Assembly: GCF_051020765.1 (NCBI RefSeq)
Contig: NW_027469552.1
Coordinates: 39,579 to 103,578 of the forward strand
Origin: Lasioglossum baleicum
Taxonomy: Eukaryota; Arthropoda; Insecta; Hymenoptera; Halictidae
Length of the DNA: 64,000 bases
Reading direction: 5' to 3'
The notes beneath the pieces were generated by a model, which had not been told where the DNA came from, did not search any database, and was given only the letters and a program-made list of their open reading frames with translations. A program made the position numbers and the translations under genes. Every line of letters begins with the position of its first letter. Positions within the stretch are counted from its first letter, which is position 1. Positions 26,101 to 37,198 of the stretch are shown one piece after another.

Positions 26101-26439
26101 TACCTCATTTGACAGTCGGAGTCATTGGATAGGTGAAGCTATTGACGTAGCCGGTCCGATGCTTGAAGTGGATGGTAACCTTCTCGAATGGTTTGACGCT
26201 CGATGTTCTTATTTATAATGAAATTAATCACCCCGTCACTAGAATTTTTGCTAATGTATCCTTTGAACACGATGTTATAATCCCGAAATGATGTGTTAGA
26301 TTCTCCGAAGGTATGGCCATCGGAAAAGTGCTTGATTCTATACTTTATTATTTTATTACTTTATTGTTGGCAATGCTCCCAAACGGTTTGACGCTAATTT
26401 ACTGTTCAAACCGAGAATTATGGTTCCTATTGCCAACAC

Positions 26440-26560
26440 AGTTCAACGGACATACTCCCGGAATAACTCGTTTGACCCAAGGAATCACTACTATGATATT
26501 CATTGCGTTAATTAAGGTATCTATTTCCGATACTGTTCAGAGGAATTACACATCGAATAC
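26440..26560 (-). repeat. Collapsed satellite B monomer
   Basis: The landmarks ggacatactcccgg (about 26450) and gttcagaggaattac (about 26537) are only about 80 bp apart instead of about 340. The text passes directly from ggaatcacta to ttcattgcgttaattaagg. Roughly 260 bp of the unit are therefore deleted. Confidence 0.75.
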
Positions 26561-28391
26561 CAGGCATGACTCAGAGGAATAGGTTAAACTGTTGACTCAG
26601 CCTACCGACTCTCGAAGAATGTGGATACGTTCTCGAAAGGTAGGACACTCGATCTTCTAACGGAAACATGAAACTAAGGTGACCGTCACTCCAGTTTATA
26701 CTCATTTGTTTCCGTTAACACTAAGCAACATACTCGCTGCGGCGCGTTATATTCTCCCATGTTAAGATCTTCATTAATAAGTGTGACTTCATAACTGACG
26801 TAATGTTCCCCACGGTTTGACTTTCTACATTACTATTCATACCCCGGAAAGGATGTCTATTGCTAAAACTGTTCAGCCTATTTACTCTCGAAATATGTGG
26901 TTTGACTCCTGGAACTAGAGTGTATATGTAGCTATTGACATAGATTTATTTCTCGATTTTACTCTTTATGCATGAAAATGTGGTGCCCGTCTGCAAACAT
27001 GTCTACACATCCGTTTCCGTGAACATTAAGCAAGACACTCGCTACAGAGAGTTAGCTCCTCGGGCTGTAAGATTTTCGGTAAAACGTTTGTCTTTACAGC
27101 AATAGGTAACGTTTTCAAACGGCTCCACGCTCTACTTTAAATATTCAGCGGATTTACTCCCGGAATACCCGGTTCGACTCTCGGAATCTCAGGATATGTT
27201 AAGCTATTCATATAGCAATTCGTGTCACACTGAAGGCGGCAATGTTCCAAATCGATTTGACCCTCAAACCTTAAAAATCTTACACGAAGTTAAGTTTCCC
27301 GTCCTAAAATGAATACAATTCTCATCTGTGATCACGAACATATACTCTCGATAATGCGTTGAGGTTCGCGGAAGGTAAGTCCTTCAGTCAAACGTTTGAC
27401 TTGATAATAATTGGTTAAGTTCTCAAACAGCATGACGACGAATTTAAATATTCGAACCGTAGATTCAGGTGTCTATTTCCAATACTGTTCAGCGGATTTA
27501 CTCCTTGAGTACCTCGTTTGACCATCGGAACGCAGGATACGTGAACCTATTGACATTGCCGTTCGTCTGGCACAGAAGGTGGAAACGTTCCCGAACGGTT
27601 TGACACTCGCTTATCTAATTCATACAGGAAATGAATGTGCCCGTCACTAAAATGTATACTAATTCGTCTCACTGAACAACATCTTATACTCTCGATACAG
27701 CGGGTTAGTTCTTCGGAAGGTAAGATGTTCAGTAAACCGATTGACTTTATAACAATGGGTAACTTGACAAACAATTTGACGCTCCGCATTAATACTCAAT
27801 CCGTGAATTAAGGATTCTATTGCCAACACTGCTCAGCGGATTTTCTCCGGGAATACCTGGTTTGACTATCCAAATAACAGGTTCGCTGAAGGTACTGACT
27901 TAGCTGTGCGACGCTCAATGTAGGTGATAACGTTCCCGAAACCATTGACTGGCGATTTCCTTATTCGTCCATGAGATTAAGGTGCACGTCCTTAAAGTGA
28001 ATAAAAATTTTCTTCTATGAATACGTATTTATACCCTCGATACACCGTGTTCGTGAACGTAAGGTGTCCGGTAAGAATTTTGTCGTCATACCAATTCGAA
28101 ATTTTCCCCGACGGTTTGACTCCCAACTATAATATTCATGCCGTGAATAGAGGTGTCTATTGCCAACACTGTTCAGTGGATTTATTTCTGGAATACGTGG
28201 TTTGACACTCGGTACCGCAAGATACCTGTCGCAATTGAATTTTCTGTGCGACTTTCAAAGAAGGTGATATCGTTCTCAAATGGATTGACTCGCGATCTCG
28301 TTATGAATACATGAAAATAATGTGCCCCGCTGCTAGAATGTGTACTAATGTGATCACGTGAAAACGGAGCGAGACCATCGCTACAGCGGAT

Positions 28392-28405
28392 TGGGTTCTT
28401 GGTCA
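28392..28405. repeat. Left copy of a possible target duplication
   Basis: tgggttcttggtca resembles tgggttcgcgatca at 28954-28967 (11 of 14 identical, with the first seven exact). Both are satellite B sequence at the same place in the monomer, as expected if a short target was duplicated when the GC-rich piece inserted. The match could also be partly by chance. Confidence 0.5.
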
Positions 28406-28953
28406 ACATGTGTCGGAGATTTTACGTGCGGCTCTTGCCACTAGAGCTTGATCCACACGGCCCCCATGGTCGCGGGATTGGGATACACCAATTTAGCGCA
28501 GTGCGTGACGCACCTTACCACGTACCTACCAATTAGCTCGTAGATTGCAAGGCTAACGCGCCAACCTTTGATAGGCCGGGACCATACTAAATCCCTACTG
28601 ACTCTGCAGGCCAGCGCCCGAGCTGATCTCCCGCAGCTCACCCGTGGAAGTTCTATCCTGTCCGAAGGCGGGTCCCCTAACCCGCAATATGGGCTGACCA
28701 CTGCCCTCTCGGGGCCAACCCAAGCAACCGCCGGGGGGGGGGGCGGACCGCAGCCCGCCTACCCCAGGTCTCGAAACGGTTCCCGATGTACCAGTGTATG
28801 CAGGGCCGTACTGGCCATACGCCGCGTAAGGACACCTTACTTCCTGAATAAGGTGCTAGCTCACCTCGGCCTAGGATGGCCGAGTCAGGCACCGTGGGCT
28901 GGTCATACCAATATTGCAATGGGACCAGAAGGCCCACCGCAGCCCCTGTGGGG
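28406..28953. mobile_element. Unidentified GC-rich insertion in satellite B
   Basis: About 550 bp with no resemblance to either satellite and much richer in G and C than the flanks. It is placed so that the interrupted monomer resumes at its gtaaggta segment. A possible 14-bp imperfect target duplication frames it. It holds an 11-base G run and two long but unconvincing frames on opposite strands (28568-29050 plus, 28441-28701 minus), both of which cross into the satellite or lack a recognisable motif. I see no inverted repeats, poly-A tail or transposase motif. A truncated non-LTR retroelement or a captured host fragment would fit; neither is shown. Confidence 0.6.
28733..28743 (+). repeat. 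Run of 11 G
   Basis: A homopolymer run inside the GC-rich insert, in the context aaccgcc(G)11cgg. It is prone to length change and sequencing error, and it makes any frame across it unreliable. Confidence 0.95.
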
Positions 28954-28977
28954 TGGGTTCGCGATCAGTAAGGTAGT

Positions 28978-29300
28978 GTGTAAAAAGAATGTCTTTATAC
29001 CAATTGATAATATTGTCCGACAGCTTGTCTCTCAGCCTCAGCTTTCATAACAGGAAATAAGGTGTCCACTGCCAATATTCTACAGCGGATTGACTCTCGG
29101 AGTACCTGGTTTGACTATCGGTATGACAGGGCAGGTGAAGCTACAGACTTAGCCGTTCGTCCCTCTAAGTCGGTGGTACAGGACTCGAACGGTTTCACCA
29201 TCAATCTTCTAATTACGACATGAATACTAATTTCTATCTCTGACCACGAAGTTATACTCTCGATGCAGCGGGATAGATTTCCCGAAAATAAGGTCTTCGG
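28978..29300 (-). repeat. Satellite B monomer, copy 1 of a closely similar pair
   Basis: Matches 32487-32825 far better than typical neighbours match each other (for example gtttgactatcggtatgac and gtactcgaacggtttcacc or near variants in both). It lacks about 26 bp after acatgaa that the partner has, and the missing piece is flanked in the partner by atgaa on both sides. Confidence 0.8.
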
Positions 29301-30924
29301 TAAAAGTTTTGACGGTACAGCATATGGGAACGTTCTAAAAGGTTTCACTCTGATATTTTATATTTATGCCATTAAATTGCGTGTCTAATGCCAATACTGT
29401 TCACCGGTTTTAGATGCGGACTGCATGGATTGACTCTTGGAATTGCAGGATCAGTGGAGCTCTTAACTTAGCTGTTCGGTCAAAAAGAAGGTGGTAACGT
29501 GCTTGAACGGTTTTTCTCAGTTTTTCAACTCATATACGTTAATATGGTGACCGTCATTAAAATGAATACTATTATGTTTCTCTGAACACGAAGATTCCCC
29601 CACGATAAGGCAGGTTATGTTCTCGGAATGTAAGGCGTTCGGAAAGGCGTATGAAGCTATTCGAATCGGTAACGATCTGAAACGGTTTGACAAACAATTT
29701 TAATACTCAAACCGTGAATTAAAGTGTCTATTGCCATTGCTGTGCAGCGGATTTACCCGGGTAATACCTGGTTCGACTCTCGGAATCACAGGATAGGTGT
29801 AGCTATAGACTTAGCCGTTGGTCTCAAAATGAAGGTGCTAACATTCCCGAAGCGTTTGACCCCCGATCTTCTTATTCATTATGAAATTAATGTGGCGGTC
29901 ACTAAAATGTTTACTAGTTTGTTTCTCTGAACACGACGGTATATTCTCGAAGCCGCGAGTTAGCTTCTCCGAAGGTAAGGCTATCCTCAAAGTTATTAAA
30001 TTTATACCAATAGCTAACTTTCTACAGTGGATTGACGGTGTGCTTTAATATTCAAACCGTGAATTAAGGTGTCTACTGCCCATACTGTTCAGCTGATTTA
30101 CTCCAGGTGTACCTGGTTTGACTATCCGAACCACTGGATAGGTGAAGCTATTTACTTAGCAGTTCGTCCTTCACACAATGTTGGAACGTCTTTGATAGAT
30201 TTGACCATCGATGTTGATATTTATACACAAACATGTGGTGTTTGTCTGCTAACATTTCTGCGAAATTGATTCCGTGCACATTACGCAGGACACTCGCTAC
30301 AGCGGGTTAGGTTTTCTGAAGGTATGGTATTCGGTAAAAGGAATGACATTATGCGCATTGGTAATGTTCTGTGGCGGTTTGACCGTCTACTTTAATATTC
30401 ATGCAGTGAATTAATGTTTCAATCGCCAATACTGTAATGCGGATTTACTCCTGGAATACCAGGCTTGACGCTTGAAATCTCAACTATGGGTGAAGCAGTT
30501 TACTCAGCGGTTCGACTCTAAAAGGAGCTGGTAATGATATCGAATGACATATCATATGATCTTCCAATTCGTACATGAAAATAAGGTGCCCGTCACTGAA
30601 ATTGATACAAATTTCTTTCTCTGAACAGGAAATTACGCTCTCGGCGTCACGGGTGCCGCTCAAGGAAGGTAAGTTCTCCGGTCAGACTTTTGACTTTTGT
30701 AGCAATTGGTTGTGCTCTCAACCAGTGAGACGCACCAGGATTGGATATCGGAAGGTAATCTATTCAAAGAAGGAATGACTCTATATGAATTGGTAATGTT
30801 ATCCGACGGTTGGTCTCTCTACATTAATATTCATACCGCTAATTAAGCTGCCAATTGCCAATAATCATTATCAGATTTTCTCCGATATTACCTGATTTGA
30901 TTCACGGAGTCACAGGATACGTGA

Positions 30925-30995
30925 TGCTATTCACCTAGCCTTTCGACTCTCAAAGACGCTATTGTGATAGCTGTTCGAATCGCAAGGAAGGTAGT
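30925..30995 (-). repeat. Small tandem duplication inside a B monomer
   Basis: The segment that normally reads gctattgacttagccgttcg and then actctcaaag occurs twice in a row (30926-30956 and 30957-30991), lengthening the unit by about 32 bp. The two copies have since diverged. Confidence 0.6.
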
Positions 30996-32486
30996 CACGT
31001 ACTCGTAAGCTTTGACACTGGATCATCGAATTCGCACATGATATTATGGTGCCCGTCACTAAAATCTATACTAACTGGCTTCTACGAACACGAAGTTGTA
31101 CTCTCGATACAGAGGGTTAGAATCACGGAATGTAAGGTCTTCGGCAAAATGTTTGGCACTATACGAATAGGTAAAGCTATACAACGGTTTCATGCGCTGC
31201 ATTAATATTCATACCGTGAAATAAGCTCTCTATTGCCAATACTGGTCAGCGTTATAGGCCCGGAATATCTGGTATGACTCACAGAATCACAAGATAGGTG
31301 CAGCAATTGACTTAGCTGTTCGTCTCTCACCGAAGGTTGTAACGTTCTAGAAGGGATTGATCCCCGATATTCTAATTCACACCCGATGATAAGATACTCA
31401 TTGCAGAAATGGATACTAATTTCATTTTCTGAACAGGAAGTTATACTCCCATTACATGCTTTCGGCGTGTAAGGTCTCTAGTAAATCTTTCGAATTTATA
31501 CGAATTTATATCGAATTTAAATTTGTAACGCACTCAATCAGTCTGACGGTATACTTTATAATCCAAATCGTACATTGATGTCTATATTGCTAATACTATT
31601 CAGCGGATTTTCTCCCGCAATAACTCGCTTTTAAACGCGAAATCACAGGAAAGGTGAAGCTATTGCATTAGCCATGCGACTGTCATAAGTGTTGCTAACG
31701 TTCTCGGGCGATTTGACCCTACATCTTCCTATTCATAGATGCAATTTGCGTGCCTGTCTGCTAAAGTGTCTACTACTTTCATTCCCTGAACTCAAAGCCA
31801 AATACTTGCTGCAACGGGTTAGTTTCTCGGAGGGCAATGAATCCGGTAAGAAGTTTGACACTATACCAGTAAGTAACGTTCTACGACGGTTCGAATCTCT
31901 ATATTACCATTCATACCGGAAATTCAGGTGTCCCATGTCAGTACTGTACTGAGGATTTACTCACGGAATTCCTGGTTTGACTCACGGCATCATTGGTTAT
32001 GTGAATCTATTGATTTAGCCGTTCTTCTCTCGCAGAAGGTGGCAATGTTCTCGCGCGGTTTGCCGTCGATATTCCTATATATGCATGAAAATAATGTGTC
32101 CGTTTGCTAATACGTCTACTAACTGGATCACGTGAAAATGAAGGAGCACAGTCTCTGCAGCGGGTTGGGTTCGCGGATGGTAAGGTATTGGATGAAAACA
32201 ATGGATTTATAAAAATTGATAGTGTTCTCCGACGGTTTGACTCTTAACATTGATATTCCTGCCGTCATTGAAGGTACGTATTGTCATTACCGTTCAGTGG
32301 ATTTAATGCCGGTGCACCTGGTTTTACACTTGGTATCACAGGATACGTGAAGTTATTGGCGTAGCTGCGCATTTTTCTGGAAGGCTGGTTACGTTCTCCA
32401 ACGGTCTGACTCTCGATTTTACTACTGAAACATGATAATAAGGTGTCACAGCGTGTTTGGTTCACGGAAATCAAGGTATTCGGTAT

Positions 32487-32825
32487 CTAGAATGACTTTA
32501 TACCAATTAATAATATTCTCCGACAGTTCGTCTCTCAGCCTAAATATTCATAACAGGAATTAAGGTGTCCACTGCCAATATTCAACAGCGGATTGACACT
32601 CGGAATACCTGGTTTGACTATCGGTATGACGAGGCAGGTGAAGTTACTGGCTTAGCCGTTCGTCCCTCAAAGTGGGTGGTACAGTACTCGAACGGTTTCA
32701 CCATCGATCTTCTAATTACTACATGAAGATAAGGTACCCGTTACTGAAATGAATACTAATTTCTTTCTCTGACCACGAAGTAATACTCTCGATACGGAGG
32801 GATAGCTTCTCGGAAGGGAAAGCTT
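32487..32825 (-). repeat. Satellite B monomer, copy 2 of a closely similar pair
   Basis: Partner of 28978-29300, about 3.5 kb away in the same orientation. It keeps the segment between the two atgaa copies near 32724 and 32749 that the first copy has lost. The monomer just before it is shortened (aataaggtgtcacagcgtg near 32438 skips about 60 bp). Confidence 0.8.
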
Positions 32826-35800
32826 TCGGTAACAGGTTTGACGCTATTCGAGAATGTATCGATCTTCAAGGGTTTGGATGAAAAATTAAAATGTAAAATA
32901 ACTTTCTGCGAATTTACTGCCGAAGTACGTGGTTTGACCATCGGAATCACAGGTTAGGTGTTGATATTGACTTAGCAGATAGACTCAAACAGATGGTGGT
33001 AACGTTCTCGAACGGTTGGACCCTCGATCTTCTGACCCATACATGACGATCCGGTGCCCGATACTGAAATGAATGCTAATTTCGTTTTCTAAACACGAAC
33101 TTGTACACCCGCCAAGCCCGTGGGGGTCGCGGAAGGTTAGTTCTCCTGTAAAACGATTGAAATTATGGCAACTGGTAATCGTCTCAAATGGCGTGACGCA
33201 CTATTTCAATATTTAAACCGTGGTTTAAGGTGTCTGTTGCCAATACAGCTCAGCGGATATACACCCGAAATGCCTGGTTTAACTCTCCGAATCAAAGGAT
33301 AGGCGAAGCGATTGGCTTAGCCGTTGAACTCTCATGGAAGGCAGTCACGTTATTTAACGGTTTGACCCGCGATCTTCTAATTCGTGAATGAAATTGAGGT
33401 GCTCGTCTCCAAACTGTGCCTTAATTTGCTGCTCTGAACACGAAGTAATACCGCGGATATATAGGGTTCGCGTCTCGGAAGGTTAGATGTTCTGTAAATC
33501 GTGTAACTTTATACAATTCGGTAACGCTCTACAACGTTATGACTGTCTGCTTTAATATTCATTCCGAGAATTAAGGTGTTTATTGCCAAAACTGTTCGGG
33601 GCATTTATACCCGGAAGATCTGGTTTAACATTCGGAATTACAGGATAGTTGGAGCTATTGACTTTTCCATTCGACTCGCAAAGGGGGTGGTAACGTTCTC
33701 CAACGGATTGACAATCGATCATCTAATTCATACACAAGGTCAAAGTGCCCGTCATGTATAGCAATCTGTTCCTCTGAGCACGATGTTATACTCTCGATAT
33801 AATGCGTTAGGCTTTCGGACAATAAGGGATTCAGTAAAACGTTTGACTTTATTCCTATTGGTAGCGTTCGCAAACGAATTAACTGTCTACTTTAATATCC
33901 AAACCGCGAATGATGGTGACCACTGCAAATACCGTTCAGCGGAATTCCTCCTGGAATTCCAGGCTTGACTCTCGGAACCAGGAATATAGGTGAAGCTTTT
34001 GAAGCAGCCGTTCGACTCTCCGAGAATCTGGTAATGTTCTCGAACGCTTTGAGACTCGATCTTCTAATTCATAGCTTATACTAACAAGCCCACCACTAAA
34101 TTGTTTACTAATTGGATTCTACGACCACGAAGTTATACCGTAGATACTGAGGGTTATATTCTCGGACGGTTAGGCATACATTGAAGAGTATTAACGTTAT
34201 ACCATTTAGTAGCATTCTCAAACGGTTTGGTGATCTACTTTAATATTCATACCGAGAATTAATGTGTCCATTGCCAATAGTGTACAGCGAAGGTATTGGT
34301 TAAGCGGTTCGTCCCCCTCAGAAGGCGGCAACATTCTCGAGCGGGTTGACACTCGATCTTCTAATTCGTACTTGAAATTAATACGCTTGGAGCTAAAACC
34401 AATACAAGTTCGTCCCACTGAACACGATGTTACACTCTCAATACAGCGGGTTAGATTATTTGTGGGTAAGGTCTCCGGCAATAACTTCGACTTCATAGCC
34501 ATTTGTAACGATCTCAAATGGTTTGACGCTCTATTTTATTATTCAAATCATGAATAAAGTGCCTATTACCAACACTGTTCAGCGGACTTAATCCCGGAAA
34601 ACCTCGTTTGACTCTCCGAATCACAGGATATGTGAAGCTACTTACTTAACCCTTCGTCTCTCACAGAAGGTGGTAACGTTCTCGAACGGTTTGACACTCG
34701 ACCTTCACAGTCATGCATGAAATTAAGGTGCTCGTTTGTAAACGTATACTAGTGCGTACCTCTACACACGGTGTTATACTCTCGAAGCGGAGAGTTTGCT
34801 TCTCCGAAGGTAAGTCCATAGGTAAAGAGTACGACTTTAGACCAATTGGCAAAGCTCTCAAACGGTTTGACACTCTACCTTATTATTCGTTCCGCGAATT
34901 AAGGTGTCTATTGCCAAGACTGCTGAGCGTATTTATTCTCGGAATACATGGTTTGACGCACTGTATCACAGGACAGGTGACGCTGTTGACTTAGCCGTTC
35001 GTATGTCAGAGATGGTGACATCGTTCTCGAACGGCTTGACACTCGATCTTCTAGTTCATACAGTAAATTACGGTGCTCGTCACTAAAATGAATTCCAATT
35101 TCTCTCCATTATGATGAAGTTATACTCTCGATACTGCGGATTAGTTTTTCGGAGGGATAAGGTCATCGGTGGAACGTTTGACTTCATAGCAATTGGTAAC
35201 GGCATACAACGGAATGGCGGTCTGCTTTAATATTCATATCGTGGATTGAGGTGTCGAATGCTAATACTGCATCGCGGATTTACTCCCGGTATTCCTGGTT
35301 TGACTTTCGGATTCTCAGGATAGGTAATTCTATTCAATTGACCATACGTCCCACAGCAAGTGGCAACGTTCGCGAACGGTTTGACCTCCTATCTTCTAAT
35401 ACATTATGAAATTAAGGCGCTCGTCACAGAAAGGATGACTAATTTCTTTCCCTGAAATAAGTTATTCCTTCAAAACGGCGGGTTAGATACTCTGAGTGTA
35501 AGGCCATCCGTAAAGCGCTTGACTTTATAGCATCTGGTAACGTTCTCAGGCGGCGTGACGCTGTGTTTTAATATTCAATCCGTGATTTATGGAGTCTATT
35601 GCCAATTCTTTTCAGCGAATTTACTCCCGGAATATCTGGTTTGGCACTCAGAATCACAGGATAGTTGTAGCTATAGAAGTAGCTCTGCGACTCTTAGTGA
35701 AGATGGTAACGTTCTGCAAGAGTTTGCACAGGACCTTCTAATTCATTCATGAGATTGAGGTGCCAGTCACTAAAGTGTATACCAATTTGTTTCTCTGGAC

Positions 35801-36189
35801 TCGAAGTTATCCTCTCGGTACCGTGCTTTTGGGTCTCAGAAGGGGCGGCCTTCGATAAAATGATTGACACTACACAAACAAGTAGCATCCGACGATGACC
35901 AGACTATGTGCCTTAATATTTATATCGTGAATCAGGGTGTCTATTTCCAATACTGTACTGCGGATTTACTCCCGGAATACCTGGTATGACTCTCGGAACG
36001 GCAGGAACGGTTAAGCTATTGACTTCGCCGTTCGAATCTAAAAGGTGGTGGAATCGTTCTCGAACTGCTTGGCCCTCCATCTTCTAATTCATACATGAAG
36101 CTAAGGTGCTGTCACTTAAATCAATCCCAATTTCTTTCTCTGATCTCGAGCTAATACTCTGTATGATGTGGGAAATGTTTGCTTAAGGT

Positions 36190-36350
36190 ACGGCCTTCGA
36201 TAAAACGTTTGGCTTTATAACAATTGGAAACTGTCACAAAAGGTTTGACGATCAATATTCCAGTTCGTACATTAAATTATGGTGGCCGTCAGTAAAGTGT
36301 GTACTAATTCGTTTCCATCAACATGAAATTATACTCACGATACAGTGGGT
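36190..36350 (-). repeat. Half-length satellite B unit
   Basis: After aggtttgacgatcaatattcc the sequence passes straight into agttcgtacattaaattatg and ggtggccgtcag. This joins the start of one half of the dimeric monomer to the equivalent point of the other half. The distance to the next equivalent landmark is about 185 bp instead of about 340. This is what recombination between the two homologous halves would leave. Confidence 0.7.
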
Positions 36351-37099
36351 TTTGTTTCTGGGAGGGTAAGGTCTTTGGTAAAACGACTGACTTTACAGCA
36401 ATTGGTATCGTTCTTAATCGAGTTGACGCTGTTCTTTATCATGAAAACCGTGAATTATGGTGTCTAATACCAATACTGTTCAGCGGATATAGTCCCGGAA
36501 TTGCTGGATTCAATCTCGTATTCGCAGAATAGGTGAAGCTCTTGACGTAGCCGTTCGTCTCTCACAGAAGGTGGCAACGTTCTCGAACAGTCTGATTCCC
36601 GATCTCCTAATTTATGCATGAAGTTAAGGTGCCCGTCATTGAAATGTATACTAGTGTGTTTCCGTAAACACGTAGCAATTCTCTCGGTGTGGCGGGTTAG
36701 CTCCTCGGACGGTGAGGCATTCGGTAAGTCGTATGACTTTATAGCAATTCGATACGTTCTCACACGGTATGACACTCCATTGTAATATTCATTCCGCGAA
36801 TGTAGGTATTTATTGGCAACAATCATTAGCACGTTTACTCTCAGATTATCTTGTTGAACTCTCGGAATCATAGGATAGGTGGAGTTATTGGCTTATCCAT
36901 TCCATTCTCAAAGTGGGCGGTAACGTTCTCGAACGGTTTAGTTCTCAATCTTCTGATTGATACATGAAGTTGAGGTGCCATTCATTGAAATGAATACTAG
37001 TTTCGTTCGCTGGACGCGACGTTATAATCCCGAAGCGGCATATTACCAACTCCGAGGGGTCTGTCGGTAAAGCGTTTGACTCTATACCAATAGATAACG

Positions 37100-37198
37100 G
37101 TCTACAACGGGTTGACGGTCTGCTTTAATATTCACCTCAATATATACACCTTAATTCTCAGTATGAACATTAACCTACAGATCCAAACCGTTGTAGAA
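37100..37198. other. Satellite B inversion junction 4 (reverse to forward) with fold-back arms
   Basis: Reverse sequence tctacaacgggttgacggtc followed by tgctttaatattca (37101-37134) is mirrored by forward sequence tgaacattaacctacag followed by atccaaaccgttgtaga (37164-37198). The switch is at about 37134-37140, and the two arms are separated by about 30 bp. Confidence 0.82.

Larger units (their letters stand above)
23153..28405 (-). repeat. Satellite B block 5 (reverse)
   Basis: About 15 reverse monomers. Both subfamilies are present: the tctgaacacgaagttatac type and the gtgaacactaagcaagac type, in no fixed order. One monomer is collapsed near 26490. The block is cut by the GC-rich insert at about 28406. 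No gene is seen. Confidence 0.9.
28954..37134 (-). repeat. Satellite B block 6 (reverse)
   Basis: About 24 reverse monomers, continuing the unit broken by the GC-rich insert. It contains a pair of unusually similar monomers (starting near 28978 and 32487), a small tandem duplication near 30930 and a half-length unit near 36250. It ends at inversion junction 4. No gene is seen. Confidence 0.9.

Noticed and set aside
28568..29050. 160-codon plus-strand frame over the GC-rich insert
   Set aside because: It crosses an 11-G run and continues into satellite sequence, so the frame is accidental. High GC content alone lengthens frames. No domain is recognisable.
36464..36871. 135-codon frame in satellite B with TRHTERIATC-like and SIHFNDGHLN words
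   Set aside because: This is the recurrent stop-poor frame of the B monomer. Sister monomers break it at random, and nothing in it matches a protein family I know.
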